This document shows positions 24,111 through 32,433 of a DNA stretch of 51,451 nucleotides, piece after piece. Source of the stretch: Cryobacterium shii (GTDB lineage Bacteria > Actinomycetota > Actinomycetes > Actinomycetales > Microbacteriaceae); contig NZ_SOFY01000062.1 of NCBI RefSeq assembly GCF_004402595.1, positions 1-51,451 on the forward strand. The letters are read 5' to 3'. A program made the position numbers and the translations under genes. Within the stretch, counting starts at the first letter, position 1; every line of letters begins with the position of its first letter. The notes below the pieces were generated by a model. It was not told the DNA's origin, did not search any database, and was given only the letters and a program-made list of their open reading frames with translations.

Positions 24111-25741
24111 TCGACTCAGGCGACGACCTCGTTCGGGCGGCCGGCAGTCAGGGCGTGTGTGCGGACGCTCACATCGACGGAGTCGGCAACCTCGGCGACC
24201 TGATCACCCGGGCGGCCGAGCGGTGGGCCGATCGGACCGCGTGGCGGTTCGGGGCCACCGGCGAGACCTTGTCCTTCACCGAGGTCGAGGCCGTCACCCG
24301 ATACCTTGCCGGTGAGCTCTCGGCGGTCGGGATCGGCGCCGGGGACCGTGTGGTGCTGATGGCGAAGAACACACTGGAGTTCCCCGCGGCCTGGCTCGCT
24401 CTCGCGCGATTGGGCGCCATCGTTGTGCCGATGAACACGAACTACCGTCTTACCGACGCCACGCACGTCGCGTCCCTCGCCGGGGCGACGGCTTTCCTGA
24501 CGGTGGAGGAGTTCCTGTCCCTGGCCGGGCAGGTAGCGGAACGGTGCCCGTTGCTCGAGAAAGTCTTCTCGCTCGAGGGACTTCTGCTCGGTTGGAGATC
24601 AGGGGACTCGCCGCGGGAGCCCGCGGCTCCACTCGACCAGGCGAAACCTGGGGACACGTCGAACATCCAGTTCACCTCAGGCACGACGGGCAAGCCGAAG
24701 GGGTGTGTTCTCCCGCACGAGTACTGGCTGTCGATCGCCTGGACGCTCCAACACGACTTCCCGCACCTGACGGATGCCGACGTGATGCTCACCGTGCAGC
24801 CGTTCCACTACATCGATCCGCAGTGGAACGTCGCGAGCGCACTTCTCGCCGGGGTCGAGCTGGTCATTCTGGACCGGTTCCACCCGAGCACCTTCTGGCA
24901 GAGCGTGCGAGAGTTCCAGGTCACCTACTTTTACTGCCTCGGCCTCATGCCCACGCTGCTGCTGAAGATGCCGCCGAGCGACGAGGACCGGAACAACCGC
25001 GTTCGCGCGGTGCAGGCCTCTGCCATCCCGGCCTCTATTCACCGGGCCCTCGAAGAGCGCTGGGGCGCCCCGTGGTACGAAGCGTTCGGGATGACCGAAA
25101 CCGGCGCCGACCTGTTCGTCGACGTCGACGAACACGACGAGTTGCTGGGTTCCGGATGCCTCGGGCGGCCTCGATCCCATCGTGAGGCCCTCGTCGTCGA
25201 CGACTCGGGGGCCCCCTGCGCGGTAGGCCAAACCGGGCAGCTCCTGTTGCGCGGAGCGGGGCTGATGACCGGCTACTTCGAGGATGCCGAGGCGACCGAG
25301 CGGGCCTTCCGCGGCGGTTGGTTCCACACCGGCGACCTCGCCGAGCGAGACGAGCTCGGACGCCTCTACTACCGCGGCCGCACGAAGGACATGATCCGGC
25401 GAAGCGGCGAGAACATCTCCGCGATCGAGGTCGAGGAGGTCCTCGTCCTCCACCCCGGTGTGGAGCTGGCGGCCGTCGTCGCCGTGCCCGACGAGCTCCG
25501 AGGCGAGGAGGTGCTGGCCTACCTCGTGCCTTCAGCCCCGGCCCCTTCCGCGGTGGACCTGATCGACAGCGTGTCCGCGAGCTGCGCGACCGAACTCGCC
25601 TACTTCAAGGTTCCGAGATACTGGCGGGTCGAGCGTGAACTGCCGCGCACCGTCTCGGAACGAGTCGCGAAACACGAGCTGACCCAGGCCGGATCGCTCC
25701 GCGGCGCCTGGGACTCGAAGGAGGGGCGCTGGCATGAATGA
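24107..25741 (+). CDS. Acyl-CoA synthetase, ANL superfamily (CaiC-like)
   Basis: The 544-aa enzyme activates a carboxylic acid with ATP and CoA through an acyl-adenylate. Motifs are FTSGTTGKPKG (A3), YEAFGMTETGAD (A5), and GRTKDMIRRSGENISAIEVEE (A8 hinge); the catalytic C-terminal Lys region is ...RVAKHELTQ, where the Lys is present but the context is unusual. The A8 sequence resembles crotonobetaine/carnitine-CoA ligases. The substrate acid cannot be read from sequence. It starts with GTG overlapping the hydratase stop. Confidence 0.88.
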   Translation: MIDSGDDLVRAAGSQGVCADAHIDGVGNLGDLITRAAERWADRTAWRFGATGETLSFTEVEAVTRYLAGELSAVGIGAGDRVVLMAKNTLEFPAAWLALARLGAIVVPMNTNYRLTDATHVASLAGATAFLTVEEFLSLAGQVAERCPLLEKVFSLEGLLLGWRSGDSPREPAAPLDQAKPGDTSNIQFTSGTTGKPKGCVLPHEYWLSIAWTLQHDFPHLTDADVMLTVQPFHYIDPQWNVASALLAGVELVILDRFHPSTFWQSVREFQVTYFYCLGLMPTLLLKMPPSDEDRNNRVRAVQASAIPASIHRALEERWGAPWYEAFGMTETGADLFVDVDEHDELLGSGCLGRPRSHREALVVDDSGAPCAVGQTGQLLLRGAGLMTGYFEDAEATERAFRGGWFHTGDLAERDELGRLYYRGRTKDMIRRSGENISAIEVEEVLVLHPGVELAAVVAVPDELRGEEVLAYLVPSAPAPSAVDLIDSVSASCATELAYFKVPRYWRVERELPRTVSERVAKHELTQAGSLRGAWDSKEGRWHE

Positions 25742-25846
25742 AGAAGCAGCCCGCATCCGTGGGGCGCAATCAGGACAGACATCGGGCACCGCAGGATACG
25801 ATCATCCGAGCGGCCGCCTGTGCAGTTCGAAAATAGAGGAGTCTCC

Positions 25847-26590
25847 GTGTCCAGCTCAGTCGAACCCCTCGGTCGAGAGCCCCTCGTTCGATCGGTGGAC
25901 AGCCCCGCAATCAACGACACCCACCAGCGACTGCTCGAGTCGGCGGTGCACCTGTTCGCCGTTCGCGGTTTCCACGGCACCGGCATCCGTGATCTGGCCG
26001 CAGGCGCAAATTTGTCGAGCGCCACTCTCTATCACTACATGGGAACCAAGGAGCGTCTGCTCTTTCAAATCATGCAGGACGCCCTCGATCGCCTGCTCCT
26101 GGCTGCTCGCGTCATCGAATCCCAATCAGACGACGTGCGCATCCGACTCGCCGGCCTGGTGCGGATGCACGTCATCACCCACGCGCTCCGGCGCGACGCC
26201 TCCAATGTGGTCGACAACCAGGTCAGCGCTCTCGAGCCGGACGATCGCATGCTCATCATTCAGCAGCGCGACTCCTACGAGAAATTCTGGGCTGATGCCA
26301 TCGCCGAGGGTGTCGCAGCCGGATTCTTCACCGTCCCCGATCAAAGCGCGGCACGAATCGCGCTTCTCGAAATGTGTTCCGGCGTCGCGCGCTGGTACTC
26401 CGTGGACGGCCGACACTCGCCCGACGAAATCGCCGACATCCACGTGGAACTCGCCGCGGCGCTCCTCCGCGGCTGCGACGGCCGGCCGACCTGGACCGAA
26501 CCGGAGAATCACCTCGACATCCACTCGCTGGTTGAAGAGATCTGGGCCATCCGGGTTCCCGACGGCAAGGCCAACCGCGCCGTCAAATAG
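25847..26590 (+). CDS. TetR-family transcriptional regulator
   Basis: The 247-aa regulator has an N-terminal helix-turn-helix: LLESAVHLFAVRGFHGTGIR, DLAAGANLSSATLYHYMGTK. The C-terminal ligand domain is typical of KstR/FadR-like repressors of CoA-dependent catabolism. GTG at 25847 follows TAGAGGAGTCTCC. The longer upstream frame has no comparable site. It sits inside the pathway cluster, between ligase and thiolase, so local autoregulation is likely. The candidate operator is the palindrome at 20844-20865, and an acyl-CoA ligand is inferred. Confidence 0.9.
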   Translation: MSSSVEPLGREPLVRSVDSPAINDTHQRLLESAVHLFAVRGFHGTGIRDLAAGANLSSATLYHYMGTKERLLFQIMQDALDRLLLAARVIESQSDDVRIRLAGLVRMHVITHALRRDASNVVDNQVSALEPDDRMLIIQQRDSYEKFWADAIAEGVAAGFFTVPDQSAARIALLEMCSGVARWYSVDGRHSPDEIADIHVELAAALLRGCDGRPTWTEPENHLDIHSLVEEIWAIRVPDGKANRAVK

Positions 26591-26616
26591 CTTCTCCCCG
26601 AGGCGGGAGGGCACCC

Positions 26617-27834
26617 ATGCCTGAAGCGGTCATCGTCGCCACCGCGCGCACACCGATCGGGCGGGCCTTCAAGGGAAGCTTCGCCACTGAACGACCGGAA
26701 GACCTCGCCGTCGCCGCCATCCAGGCCGCCGTCGCGGCCGTGCCGCCACTCGATCCACGGGAGGTCGAGGACATCATCCTGGGCTGCGGTGTACCCGGTG
26801 GCCTTCAGGGCAGCAACCTGGCGAGGGTCATCGCCGTGCAACTGGGCTGGGACACGGTTCCCGGGCTGACGGTGTCGCGGTTCTGTGCCTCGTCGCTGCA
26901 GTCCATCCGGTCGGCCGCCCACGCCATCAGGTCTGGTGAGGGTGACGTTTTCATTGCCGCCGGAGTGGAATCCATCTCGAGCTTCGCGCTGACCGACGTC
27001 GACAACCTCCCCGGCTCGCGGAGCCCTCGCTTCGAGGAGGCGGCGGCGAGGTCGAGACACCGGGCCGAGACCGCCGAACCCTGGACGGATCCACGGCTCG
27101 ACTGGCAACTCCCCGACGTGTACATCCAGATGGGTCAGACTGCCGAGAACGTCGCCTCCCTCTCCGGGATCAGCCGGCACGACCAGGACCAGTTCGCGCT
27201 GCGGAGCCAAACCCTCGCGGCGGCCGCCGACGCGAGGGGCTTCTGGGCCGAGGAAGTGACCCCGTACCGTCGAGCCGATGGGAAGGTCATCTCGGCCGAC
27301 GACAGCCCCCGGCCCGGGACGACCCTGGACGGGCTCGGGGCCCTGCAGCCGGCATTCCGCCCCGGGGGAACCGTGACCGCTGGCAACAGCTGCCCTCTCA
27401 ACGACGGGGCGGCGGCACTCGTCATCATGTCGGACCGACGCGCGCAGCAACTGGGCATCCAGCCGCTCGCGCGCATCCTCGGCACGAGTGTCTCCGCCAC
27501 CTCGCCGGAGATCATGGGCACCGGGCCGGTGTCGGCGATCCGCACATTGCTTCAGCGACTCGGGATGTCCGTCGCCGATTTCGACGAAGTCGAGATCAAC
27601 GAGGCCTTTGCCGTGCAGGTGCTTTCGAATGTCCGAGATCTCGGCATCGATCCCGGCCGGGTGAACGTCAACGGCGGAAGCCTGGCCCTGGGGCATCCCT
27701 ACGGCATGACGGGCGCACGCATCGCAACGACGCTGGTGCACTCACTGCGGGTGCACGATCGCCAGTTCGGGCTGGAGGCCATGTGTGTGGCCGGAGGCCA
27801 GGGCATGGCCCTGGCCCTCGAGAGGCTCCGGTAA
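26617..27834 (+). CDS. Thiolase (acetyl-CoA acyltransferase)
   Basis: The 405-aa enzyme has the nucleophilic Cys90 in VSRFCASSLQSI, the NEAFAVQ motif, the catalytic His in GHPYGMTGARI and the second Cys in AMCVAGGQGMAL. All active-site residues of degradative thiolases are present. It cleaves a 3-oxoacyl-CoA with CoA to release acetyl-CoA (or propionyl-CoA). The ribosome site is GGCGGGAGGGCACCC. The gene follows the TetR gene by 26 nt and is the terminal beta-oxidation step of this cluster. Confidence 0.93.
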   Translation: MPEAVIVATARTPIGRAFKGSFATERPEDLAVAAIQAAVAAVPPLDPREVEDIILGCGVPGGLQGSNLARVIAVQLGWDTVPGLTVSRFCASSLQSIRSAAHAIRSGEGDVFIAAGVESISSFALTDVDNLPGSRSPRFEEAAARSRHRAETAEPWTDPRLDWQLPDVYIQMGQTAENVASLSGISRHDQDQFALRSQTLAAAADARGFWAEEVTPYRRADGKVISADDSPRPGTTLDGLGALQPAFRPGGTVTAGNSCPLNDGAAALVIMSDRRAQQLGIQPLARILGTSVSATSPEIMGTGPVSAIRTLLQRLGMSVADFDEVEINEAFAVQVLSNVRDLGIDPGRVNVNGGSLALGHPYGMTGARIATTLVHSLRVHDRQFGLEAMCVAGGQGMALALERLR

Positions 27835-27887
27835 ACGGTGGCTCAGGTAAACGGTAATGACCGCTCAAAAAGATGGGATGAACGATC

Positions 27888-28646
27888 ATGAAGAATGAAC
27901 GACACGTGGCCATAGTGACCGGGGGAGCGCAGGGAATCGGGGCCGCGATCGCGGCGCGCTTGGCCCGGGAGGGCAACGCCGTGGCCGTACTCGACCGCAA
28001 CCTGGCGGCCGCGGAATCCACCGTGCGCGAGCTGGTCGGCGCGGGCGCCAACGCGATTGCCGTCGCCGTCGACGTGGCCGACGAGGCTTCAGTCGACCAG
28101 GCGGTGGCGGATGTCGTCGCGCGCCTGGGTGAACCACAGATCCTCGTCAACAACGCCGGGGTCCTGCGCGACAACATGTTGTTCAAGATGAGCGCCGACG
28201 ACTGGGATCTGGTGCTCAACGTGCATCTGCGCGGAGCGTTCCTGATGTCCCGAGCCGTGCAGAAGCACATGGTCACAGCCAAGTGGGGGCGCATCGTCAA
28301 CCTGTCCAGCACCTCCGCCCTGGGCAACCGAGGCCAGGCGAACTACGCCGCAGCCAAGGCCGGCATCCAGGGTTTCACGAAGACCTTGGCCTGGGAACTG
28401 GGCCCGTTCGGGGTCACGGTCAACGCCGTGGCTCCCGGATTCATCGCCACCGACATGACCCGCACCACGGCCGAACGAATCGGTGTGTCCTTCGAAGAGC
28501 TGCAGGCCAGCGCGGCGGTGGCCACGGCGGTGCGGCGCGTGGGCTCGCCCGAAGACGTGGCCGACGCCGTCGCGTTCTTCGCCGGGGAGGGCTCCGGTTT
28601 CGTCTCGGGCCAGGTCCTGTACGTCGCCGGGGGCCCGCATGGCTGA
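27888..28646 (+). CDS. Short-chain dehydrogenase, FabG-like 3-hydroxyacyl-CoA dehydrogenase
   Basis: The 252-aa Rossmann protein has the cofactor motif VTGGAQGIG, NNAG, the catalytic Ser in VNLSSTSALG and YAAAK. Asp at the end of beta-2 (AVLDRN) favours NAD over NADP. Among FabG-like enzymes the context (hydratase, thiolase, ligase) suggests oxidation of a 3-hydroxyacyl-CoA. The MaoC-like gene overlaps its stop by 8 nt, so the two are translationally coupled. Confidence 0.9.
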   Translation: MKNERHVAIVTGGAQGIGAAIAARLAREGNAVAVLDRNLAAAESTVRELVGAGANAIAVAVDVADEASVDQAVADVVARLGEPQILVNNAGVLRDNMLFKMSADDWDLVLNVHLRGAFLMSRAVQKHMVTAKWGRIVNLSSTSALGNRGQANYAAAKAGIQGFTKTLAWELGPFGVTVNAVAPGFIATDMTRTTAERIGVSFEELQASAAVATAVRRVGSPEDVADAVAFFAGEGSGFVSGQVLYVAGGPHG

Positions 28647-29163
28647 CTCGGCACCGCTGCGCGTGTTCTCCTCCACCCACGACCTCATCGGGTCGGTGGG
28701 CGAAGAACTCGGCCCCAGCCCGTGGATGACCGTCGAACAGCCGGCAGTGGATGCCTTCGCCGACGTCACCCAGGACTGGCAGGCACTCCACTGCGACCCC
28801 GCGTTCGCGGGCGGTTCTCGCTACGGCGTCACGATCGCACACGGCTATTTCACGGTCTCGCTGCTGAGCATGTTCGCCCGTCAGCTCTACCGAGTCGACG
28901 GCGTGTCCGACATCATCAACTATGGGATCGATCGGTTGCGGTTTCCCGCCCCTGTGCCCGTGGGCTCCCGCATTCGGGCGCGAGCCACGCTGACCTCGGT
29001 GTCCGCGAAATCGGGGTTGGTGCTGGCGGGTGTGAACTACGTCGTCGAGATCGAGGGCTCTCCTCGGCCGGGACTGGTCGCCGATACCCTCGTCGCCCTC
29101 GTGCCCGAAACAGCCGCCGAGGTCCCCGAGGTCCCCGAGGTCCCCGAGGTCGCCGGTGTCTGA
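28639..29163 (+). CDS. MaoC-like enoyl-CoA hydratase, hot-dog fold
   Basis: The 174-aa protein has the MaoC/hydratase-2 motif in FADVTQDWQALHCDPAFA with Asp and His in the right spacing, then TIAHGYFTVSLLSMFA. It probably hydrates a 2-enoyl-CoA with R stereochemistry. It is the second hydratase of the cluster, besides the crotonase. The C-terminus is an EVPEVPEVPEV tail encoded by a 9-bp tandem repeat (GAGGTCCCC, about 29118-29153). It overlaps the SDR gene by 8 nt and the amidohydrolase gene by 8 nt. Confidence 0.88.
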   Translation: MADSAPLRVFSSTHDLIGSVGEELGPSPWMTVEQPAVDAFADVTQDWQALHCDPAFAGGSRYGVTIAHGYFTVSLLSMFARQLYRVDGVSDIINYGIDRLRFPAPVPVGSRIRARATLTSVSAKSGLVLAGVNYVVEIEGSPRPGLVADTLVALVPETAAEVPEVPEVPEVAGV

Positions 29164-30796
29164 ACGCAAGCTGGATCTTCTGATCCGCAACGCCACCATT
29201 CTGACCATGGATGCGGACCGGCCCGCCGCCCGCTCGGTCGGAGTGTCAGCCGGCCGCATCGTCGCAGTGGGGGAGGAACTCGACGGGGCCACCGCCGATC
29301 GGGAGGTCGACGCGGCCGGCCTGACGGTACTGCCGGGGTTCAACGACGTGCATTGCCACACGACCTGGTTCGGGTTGTCGCTCACCGAGGTGGACCTCAG
29401 CGTCCAGAGCAGCATGGACGACGTTTACGCGGCGCTGCAGCGTCGCGCCGGCGAGAGTGCGGATGGCGCATGGGTCGTCGCCTCGGGCTTCAATCACCAA
29501 AAGTTCGGGGGACGCTACCCCGACATCGACATGCTCGACGCCATAGCTCCGCGAAACCCGATCTACATTCGGCACAACTCCGGCCACGCCTGCATCGTCA
29601 ACAGCACGGCGCTCGGCCTGGCCGGTTTCCTCGCAGCCGATTACCGCGAGGAGGCCGGCGCCGTGGCGGTCCGCGACGAACGGGGTCGGTTCACCGGCTT
29701 GCTGGAGGAACGCGCGCAGCAGGCCGTGCAGCGCTTGTTCCTCCCGTACTCCCAGGGCAGCATCGTCGGCGCGATCGATCGTGCAACCCAGGTCTATGCG
29801 ACGGAGGGCATCACGAGCTTCACGGAGGCCGGGATCGCCGGAGGCTGGATCGGGCACAGTCCCCTCGAACTCGGCGCCTACCAGACGGCGCTCGAGACGG
29901 GCGTGCTTCGAGCGCGGGCGCAACTGATGGTCTCCCTGGATGCCCTGCACGAGATGAGCGGTCACCGCGACGACAACATGACACTGGGCCTCGATCTCGG
30001 TGTTCGCACCGGCTTCGGCAACGATTTTCTGAAGATCGGCCCGACCAAGGTCTTCCTCGACGGTTCGTTGCTGGGCCTGACCGCCGCCATGTCCGAGGCC
30101 TACTGCGCCGGCGTGTCGGACAACCACGGCTACTTCCAGGGGGATGTCGAGGAGATGCGGCAGAGAATCCTCGCCGTATATCGCGCCGGCTGGTCGATCG
30201 CCGCGCATGCCATCGGTGACGAAGCCATCGACTTCGCCCTCGAGGTGTTCGAGTTCGCGCGGGAGGCCTACGGCCCACGCTCCGTCCCGAACCGCATCGA
30301 GCACGGTGGCGTCATCACGGATGCCCAGCTCGCCCGCCTCGCGGCGGTGGGCGCCGTCGTCGTTCCCCAACCCGGTTTCGTCCCCGCGTTCGGCGCCGAA
30401 ATGGCGCGGGCGCTCGGGGAGGAACGCGTACACCAGTCCTACCGGGCGGCATCGCTCATCGCAGCCGGCATACCGCTCCCCGGCAGCTCCGATCGGCCCG
30501 TGACGTCGGGGACCGTCCTGCCCAATATCCAGGCATTCGTCGAACGGCGCTACGGCGGCGACCAGGTTTACGGCCCCGGGGAACGGATCAGCGTGGAGGC
30601 CGCACTTCGCGCCTACACCCTGGGGTCCGCCGAGGCGACCGGCGAGGCCGGGCTCCGCGGCAGCATCCGGCCCGGAAAGCTCGGCGACTTCGTGTTCCTC
30701 GACCGGAACCCGCTGTTGAGCCCGGTGGAGGAGATCTCAGACATCGCCGTGATGGCAACCGTCGTGGGTGGAACCTTCATCCACGACCGCCTGTGA
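29156..30796 (+). CDS. Amidohydrolase family 3 (YtcJ-like)
   Basis: The 546-aa metal-dependent hydrolase of the TIM-barrel amidohydrolase superfamily has the N-terminal metal motif LPGFNDVHCHTTW, FLKIGPTKVFLDGSLLG, the His in AAHAIGDEAID and RIEHGGVI, and a C-terminal RPGKLGDFVFLDRNP. Family members hydrolyse amides, imides or formamides, and many substrates remain unknown. No signal peptide is seen, so the imported compound is probably opened in the cytoplasm. GTG at 29156 overlaps the MaoC-like gene. It is the last gene of the cluster and is followed by palindromic element copy 3. Confidence 0.9.
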   Translation: MSERKLDLLIRNATILTMDADRPAARSVGVSAGRIVAVGEELDGATADREVDAAGLTVLPGFNDVHCHTTWFGLSLTEVDLSVQSSMDDVYAALQRRAGESADGAWVVASGFNHQKFGGRYPDIDMLDAIAPRNPIYIRHNSGHACIVNSTALGLAGFLAADYREEAGAVAVRDERGRFTGLLEERAQQAVQRLFLPYSQGSIVGAIDRATQVYATEGITSFTEAGIAGGWIGHSPLELGAYQTALETGVLRARAQLMVSLDALHEMSGHRDDNMTLGLDLGVRTGFGNDFLKIGPTKVFLDGSLLGLTAAMSEAYCAGVSDNHGYFQGDVEEMRQRILAVYRAGWSIAAHAIGDEAIDFALEVFEFAREAYGPRSVPNRIEHGGVITDAQLARLAAVGAVVVPQPGFVPAFGAEMARALGEERVHQSYRAASLIAAGIPLPGSSDRPVTSGTVLPNIQAFVERRYGGDQVYGPGERISVEAALRAYTLGSAEATGEAGLRGSIRPGKLGDFVFLDRNPLLSPVEEISDIAVMATVVGGTFIHDRL

Positions 30797-30833
30797 CCGG
30801 CACGCCCAACCGGCTTGATGGTGACCGTCGCCT

Positions 30834-30892
30834 GTGAGGGGTCCCAAATCGACCTTCCGCAGGTAAACCAAGGTCGATTCGGGACCCCTCAC
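30834..30892. repeat. Palindromic dispersed element, copy 3
   Basis: Arms 30834-30856 (GTGAGGGGTCCCAAATCGAC...) and 30870-30892 (ends GGGACCCCTCAC) pair over 23 bp with one mismatch and a 13-nt loop. It lies 38 nt after the amidohydrolase stop and probably also works as a terminator. Confidence 0.85.
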
Positions 30893-30935
30893 GACGCTGG
30901 TGAACGGCTGACCGGCTTCGGCTCAGGCTCGCAGG

Positions 30936-31744
30936 CGAAGAAATCCGGGAGTTCGCGGCACAGGCGGTGAGCGAGGAGTTGCTGCGGCAGCACGGCAGCA
31001 CGCCAGCACGCCGCCACGCACCACCTTCGCGCGGTTCTGCGGCAACTCTCCGTTGCGCGCCGACAGCGTCAGCTGGTATTTGGACGCCAAGGGCGAGAAC
31101 GTGGTCGGCGAAATCCTCGCGACCCTGCCCCCACAGTGGACGTCTTTCCACGCCCTCCCCATCGGCAAGAAGGGCTCGGACATCGACCACATCGTCATCG
31201 GCCCTGGCGGCATCTTTACCATCAACACGAAGCACCACGCGGGCAAAACCGTGTGGGTCGCCGGCCGAGGTCTGATGGTATCCGGCCAGAAGCAGTCCTA
31301 CATCCGCAACGCCGAATACGAGGCCGGCGGGTCACGAAACTGCTGAGAGAACGGATGCCGCTGCTCCCGGCCGCGCAACCCGTGCTCGCCCTGGTCAACC
31401 CCAAGTCGTTGACCGTCAAGGTGAATCCGGAACAGGTGAAAGTCGCCACCGACGCCGCCCTGCGACGCTGGCTCCTGAAGCGTCCCGTGATTCTCAACGC
31501 CGGTGACCTGGCGGAGCTCGCCACGATCATCGACAACCCGGCCACGTGGCCGGCCCCGGTGTTCCCGCCGACAGAGAACGTGCTGGCGCGCTTCACCTCG
31601 CTCGATGCCGAGGTTCTCGCGGCGCGCACGCGGCGGAGAGTGTGGAGCTTCGTCGGCACCCTTGCGCTGTGCGCAACCGCCTTCGGCGCGTCGCAGCTGC
31701 TGCCGTCCGTGCTCGGCGCCATCCTGACGGGCGGCCCGTGGTGA
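30936..31744 (+). pseudogene. Decayed NERD-domain gene, paralogue of 12713-13537
   Basis: Three reading frames together rebuild a protein parallel to the intact NERD protein. The order is AVSEELLRQHGSTPAR, then (frameshift near 31020-31040) FCGNSPLRADSVSWYLDAKGE to IRNAEYEAG, then (one-base deletion near 31333) RVTKLLRERMPLLPAAQPVL to the membrane helix and the TGA at 31744. The start is unclear. A fragment from 31053 to the second break could still be translated, covering most of the NERD core. The losses are recent, as the sequence is otherwise well kept. Confidence 0.85.
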
Positions 31745-31764
31745 CGGGGTAGTTTCATGCACGG

Positions 31765-32199
31765 ATGTCGTCGGCTTACGATGCTGCAGTGACTCAACCG
31801 CTGGACGAGGGTCCGTTCTTTCACGGCACAAAAGCCGATCTCCGGGACGGTGACCTCCTGAGAGCGGGCTTCAGGTCTAACTATCGTCCCGAAGTCGTAA
31901 TGAATCACGTCTACTTCACCGCCCTTCCGAATGGTGCTGGACTTGCTGCCGAACTCGCGGCGGGCGACGGCGCCCCCCGCGTCTACGCCGTCGAGCCGAC
32001 CGGGGCATTTGAGGATGACCCGAATGTGACCGATAAGAAGTTCCCCGGCAACCCCACCCGGTCGTACCGGAGCAGTGCCCCACTCAGGGTCCTCGGAGAA
32101 ATCACCGCCTGGACGCGACAGACGCCCGAGGCGCTACAGGCATGGAAGGACCGCCTCACAGCACTCCGCGAGACCGAGCGAGGGGAAATCATCAACTGA
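31765..32199 (+). CDS. arr: NAD-dependent rifamycin ADP-ribosyltransferase
   Basis: The 144-aa enzyme matches the Arr family along its length: FFHGTKADLRDGDLLRAGF, NYRPEVVMNHVYFTALPNGA, VEPTGAFEDDPNVTDKKFPG, NPTRSYRS. Arr transfers ADP-ribose from NAD to the C21 hydroxyl of rifamycins and inactivates them; in environmental hosts its natural role is unsettled. The start is ATG 31765 or GTG 31789. No strong ribosome site precedes either. It follows the NERD pseudogene by 20 nt in an accessory stretch. Confidence 0.92.
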   Translation: MSSAYDAAVTQPLDEGPFFHGTKADLRDGDLLRAGFRSNYRPEVVMNHVYFTALPNGAGLAAELAAGDGAPRVYAVEPTGAFEDDPNVTDKKFPGNPTRSYRSSAPLRVLGEITAWTRQTPEALQAWKDRLTALRETERGEIIN

Positions 32200-32433
32200 T
32201 GAGCGTCAACGCCAGCGGAACTCTTCGAGTACATCCACCCCCGATGCAATTGAGACGAACCCCACTCGCGATTGGCATGCGTCGCGTCGCTTTCTCAGTC
32301 GACGACTTTCTCAGTCGACGACATTGACGAAGCCCTCGAGATCGCCGCGAGGCACGGCTGCCGTCCGCTACGCGGCGTGGCGACCGGCCAGCTTCACATG
32401 CCGCGGTGTCACGAAAACGGGACATTCATTGGC
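32200..32433. other. Gene remnant region with YCII-like end
   Basis: About 230 bp without an intact gene. At 32317-32382 one frame reads DDIDEALEIAARHGCRPLRGV, like the end of a YCII-domain protein, with no complete gene around it. Just before it, TTTCTCAGTCGACGAC is duplicated in tandem exactly (32291-32306 and 32307-32322). Confidence 0.4.
32291..32322. repeat. Exact 16-bp tandem duplication
   Basis: TTTCTCAGTCGACGAC occurs twice head to tail. A 16-bp insertion shifts the frame and may be what disrupted the YCII-like remnant. Confidence 0.85.

Noticed and set aside
25734..26624. Forward frame starting at the end of the acyl-CoA ligase gene
   Set aside because: It overlaps the TetR gene in another frame, is Ser/Arg/Pro-rich and matches nothing.
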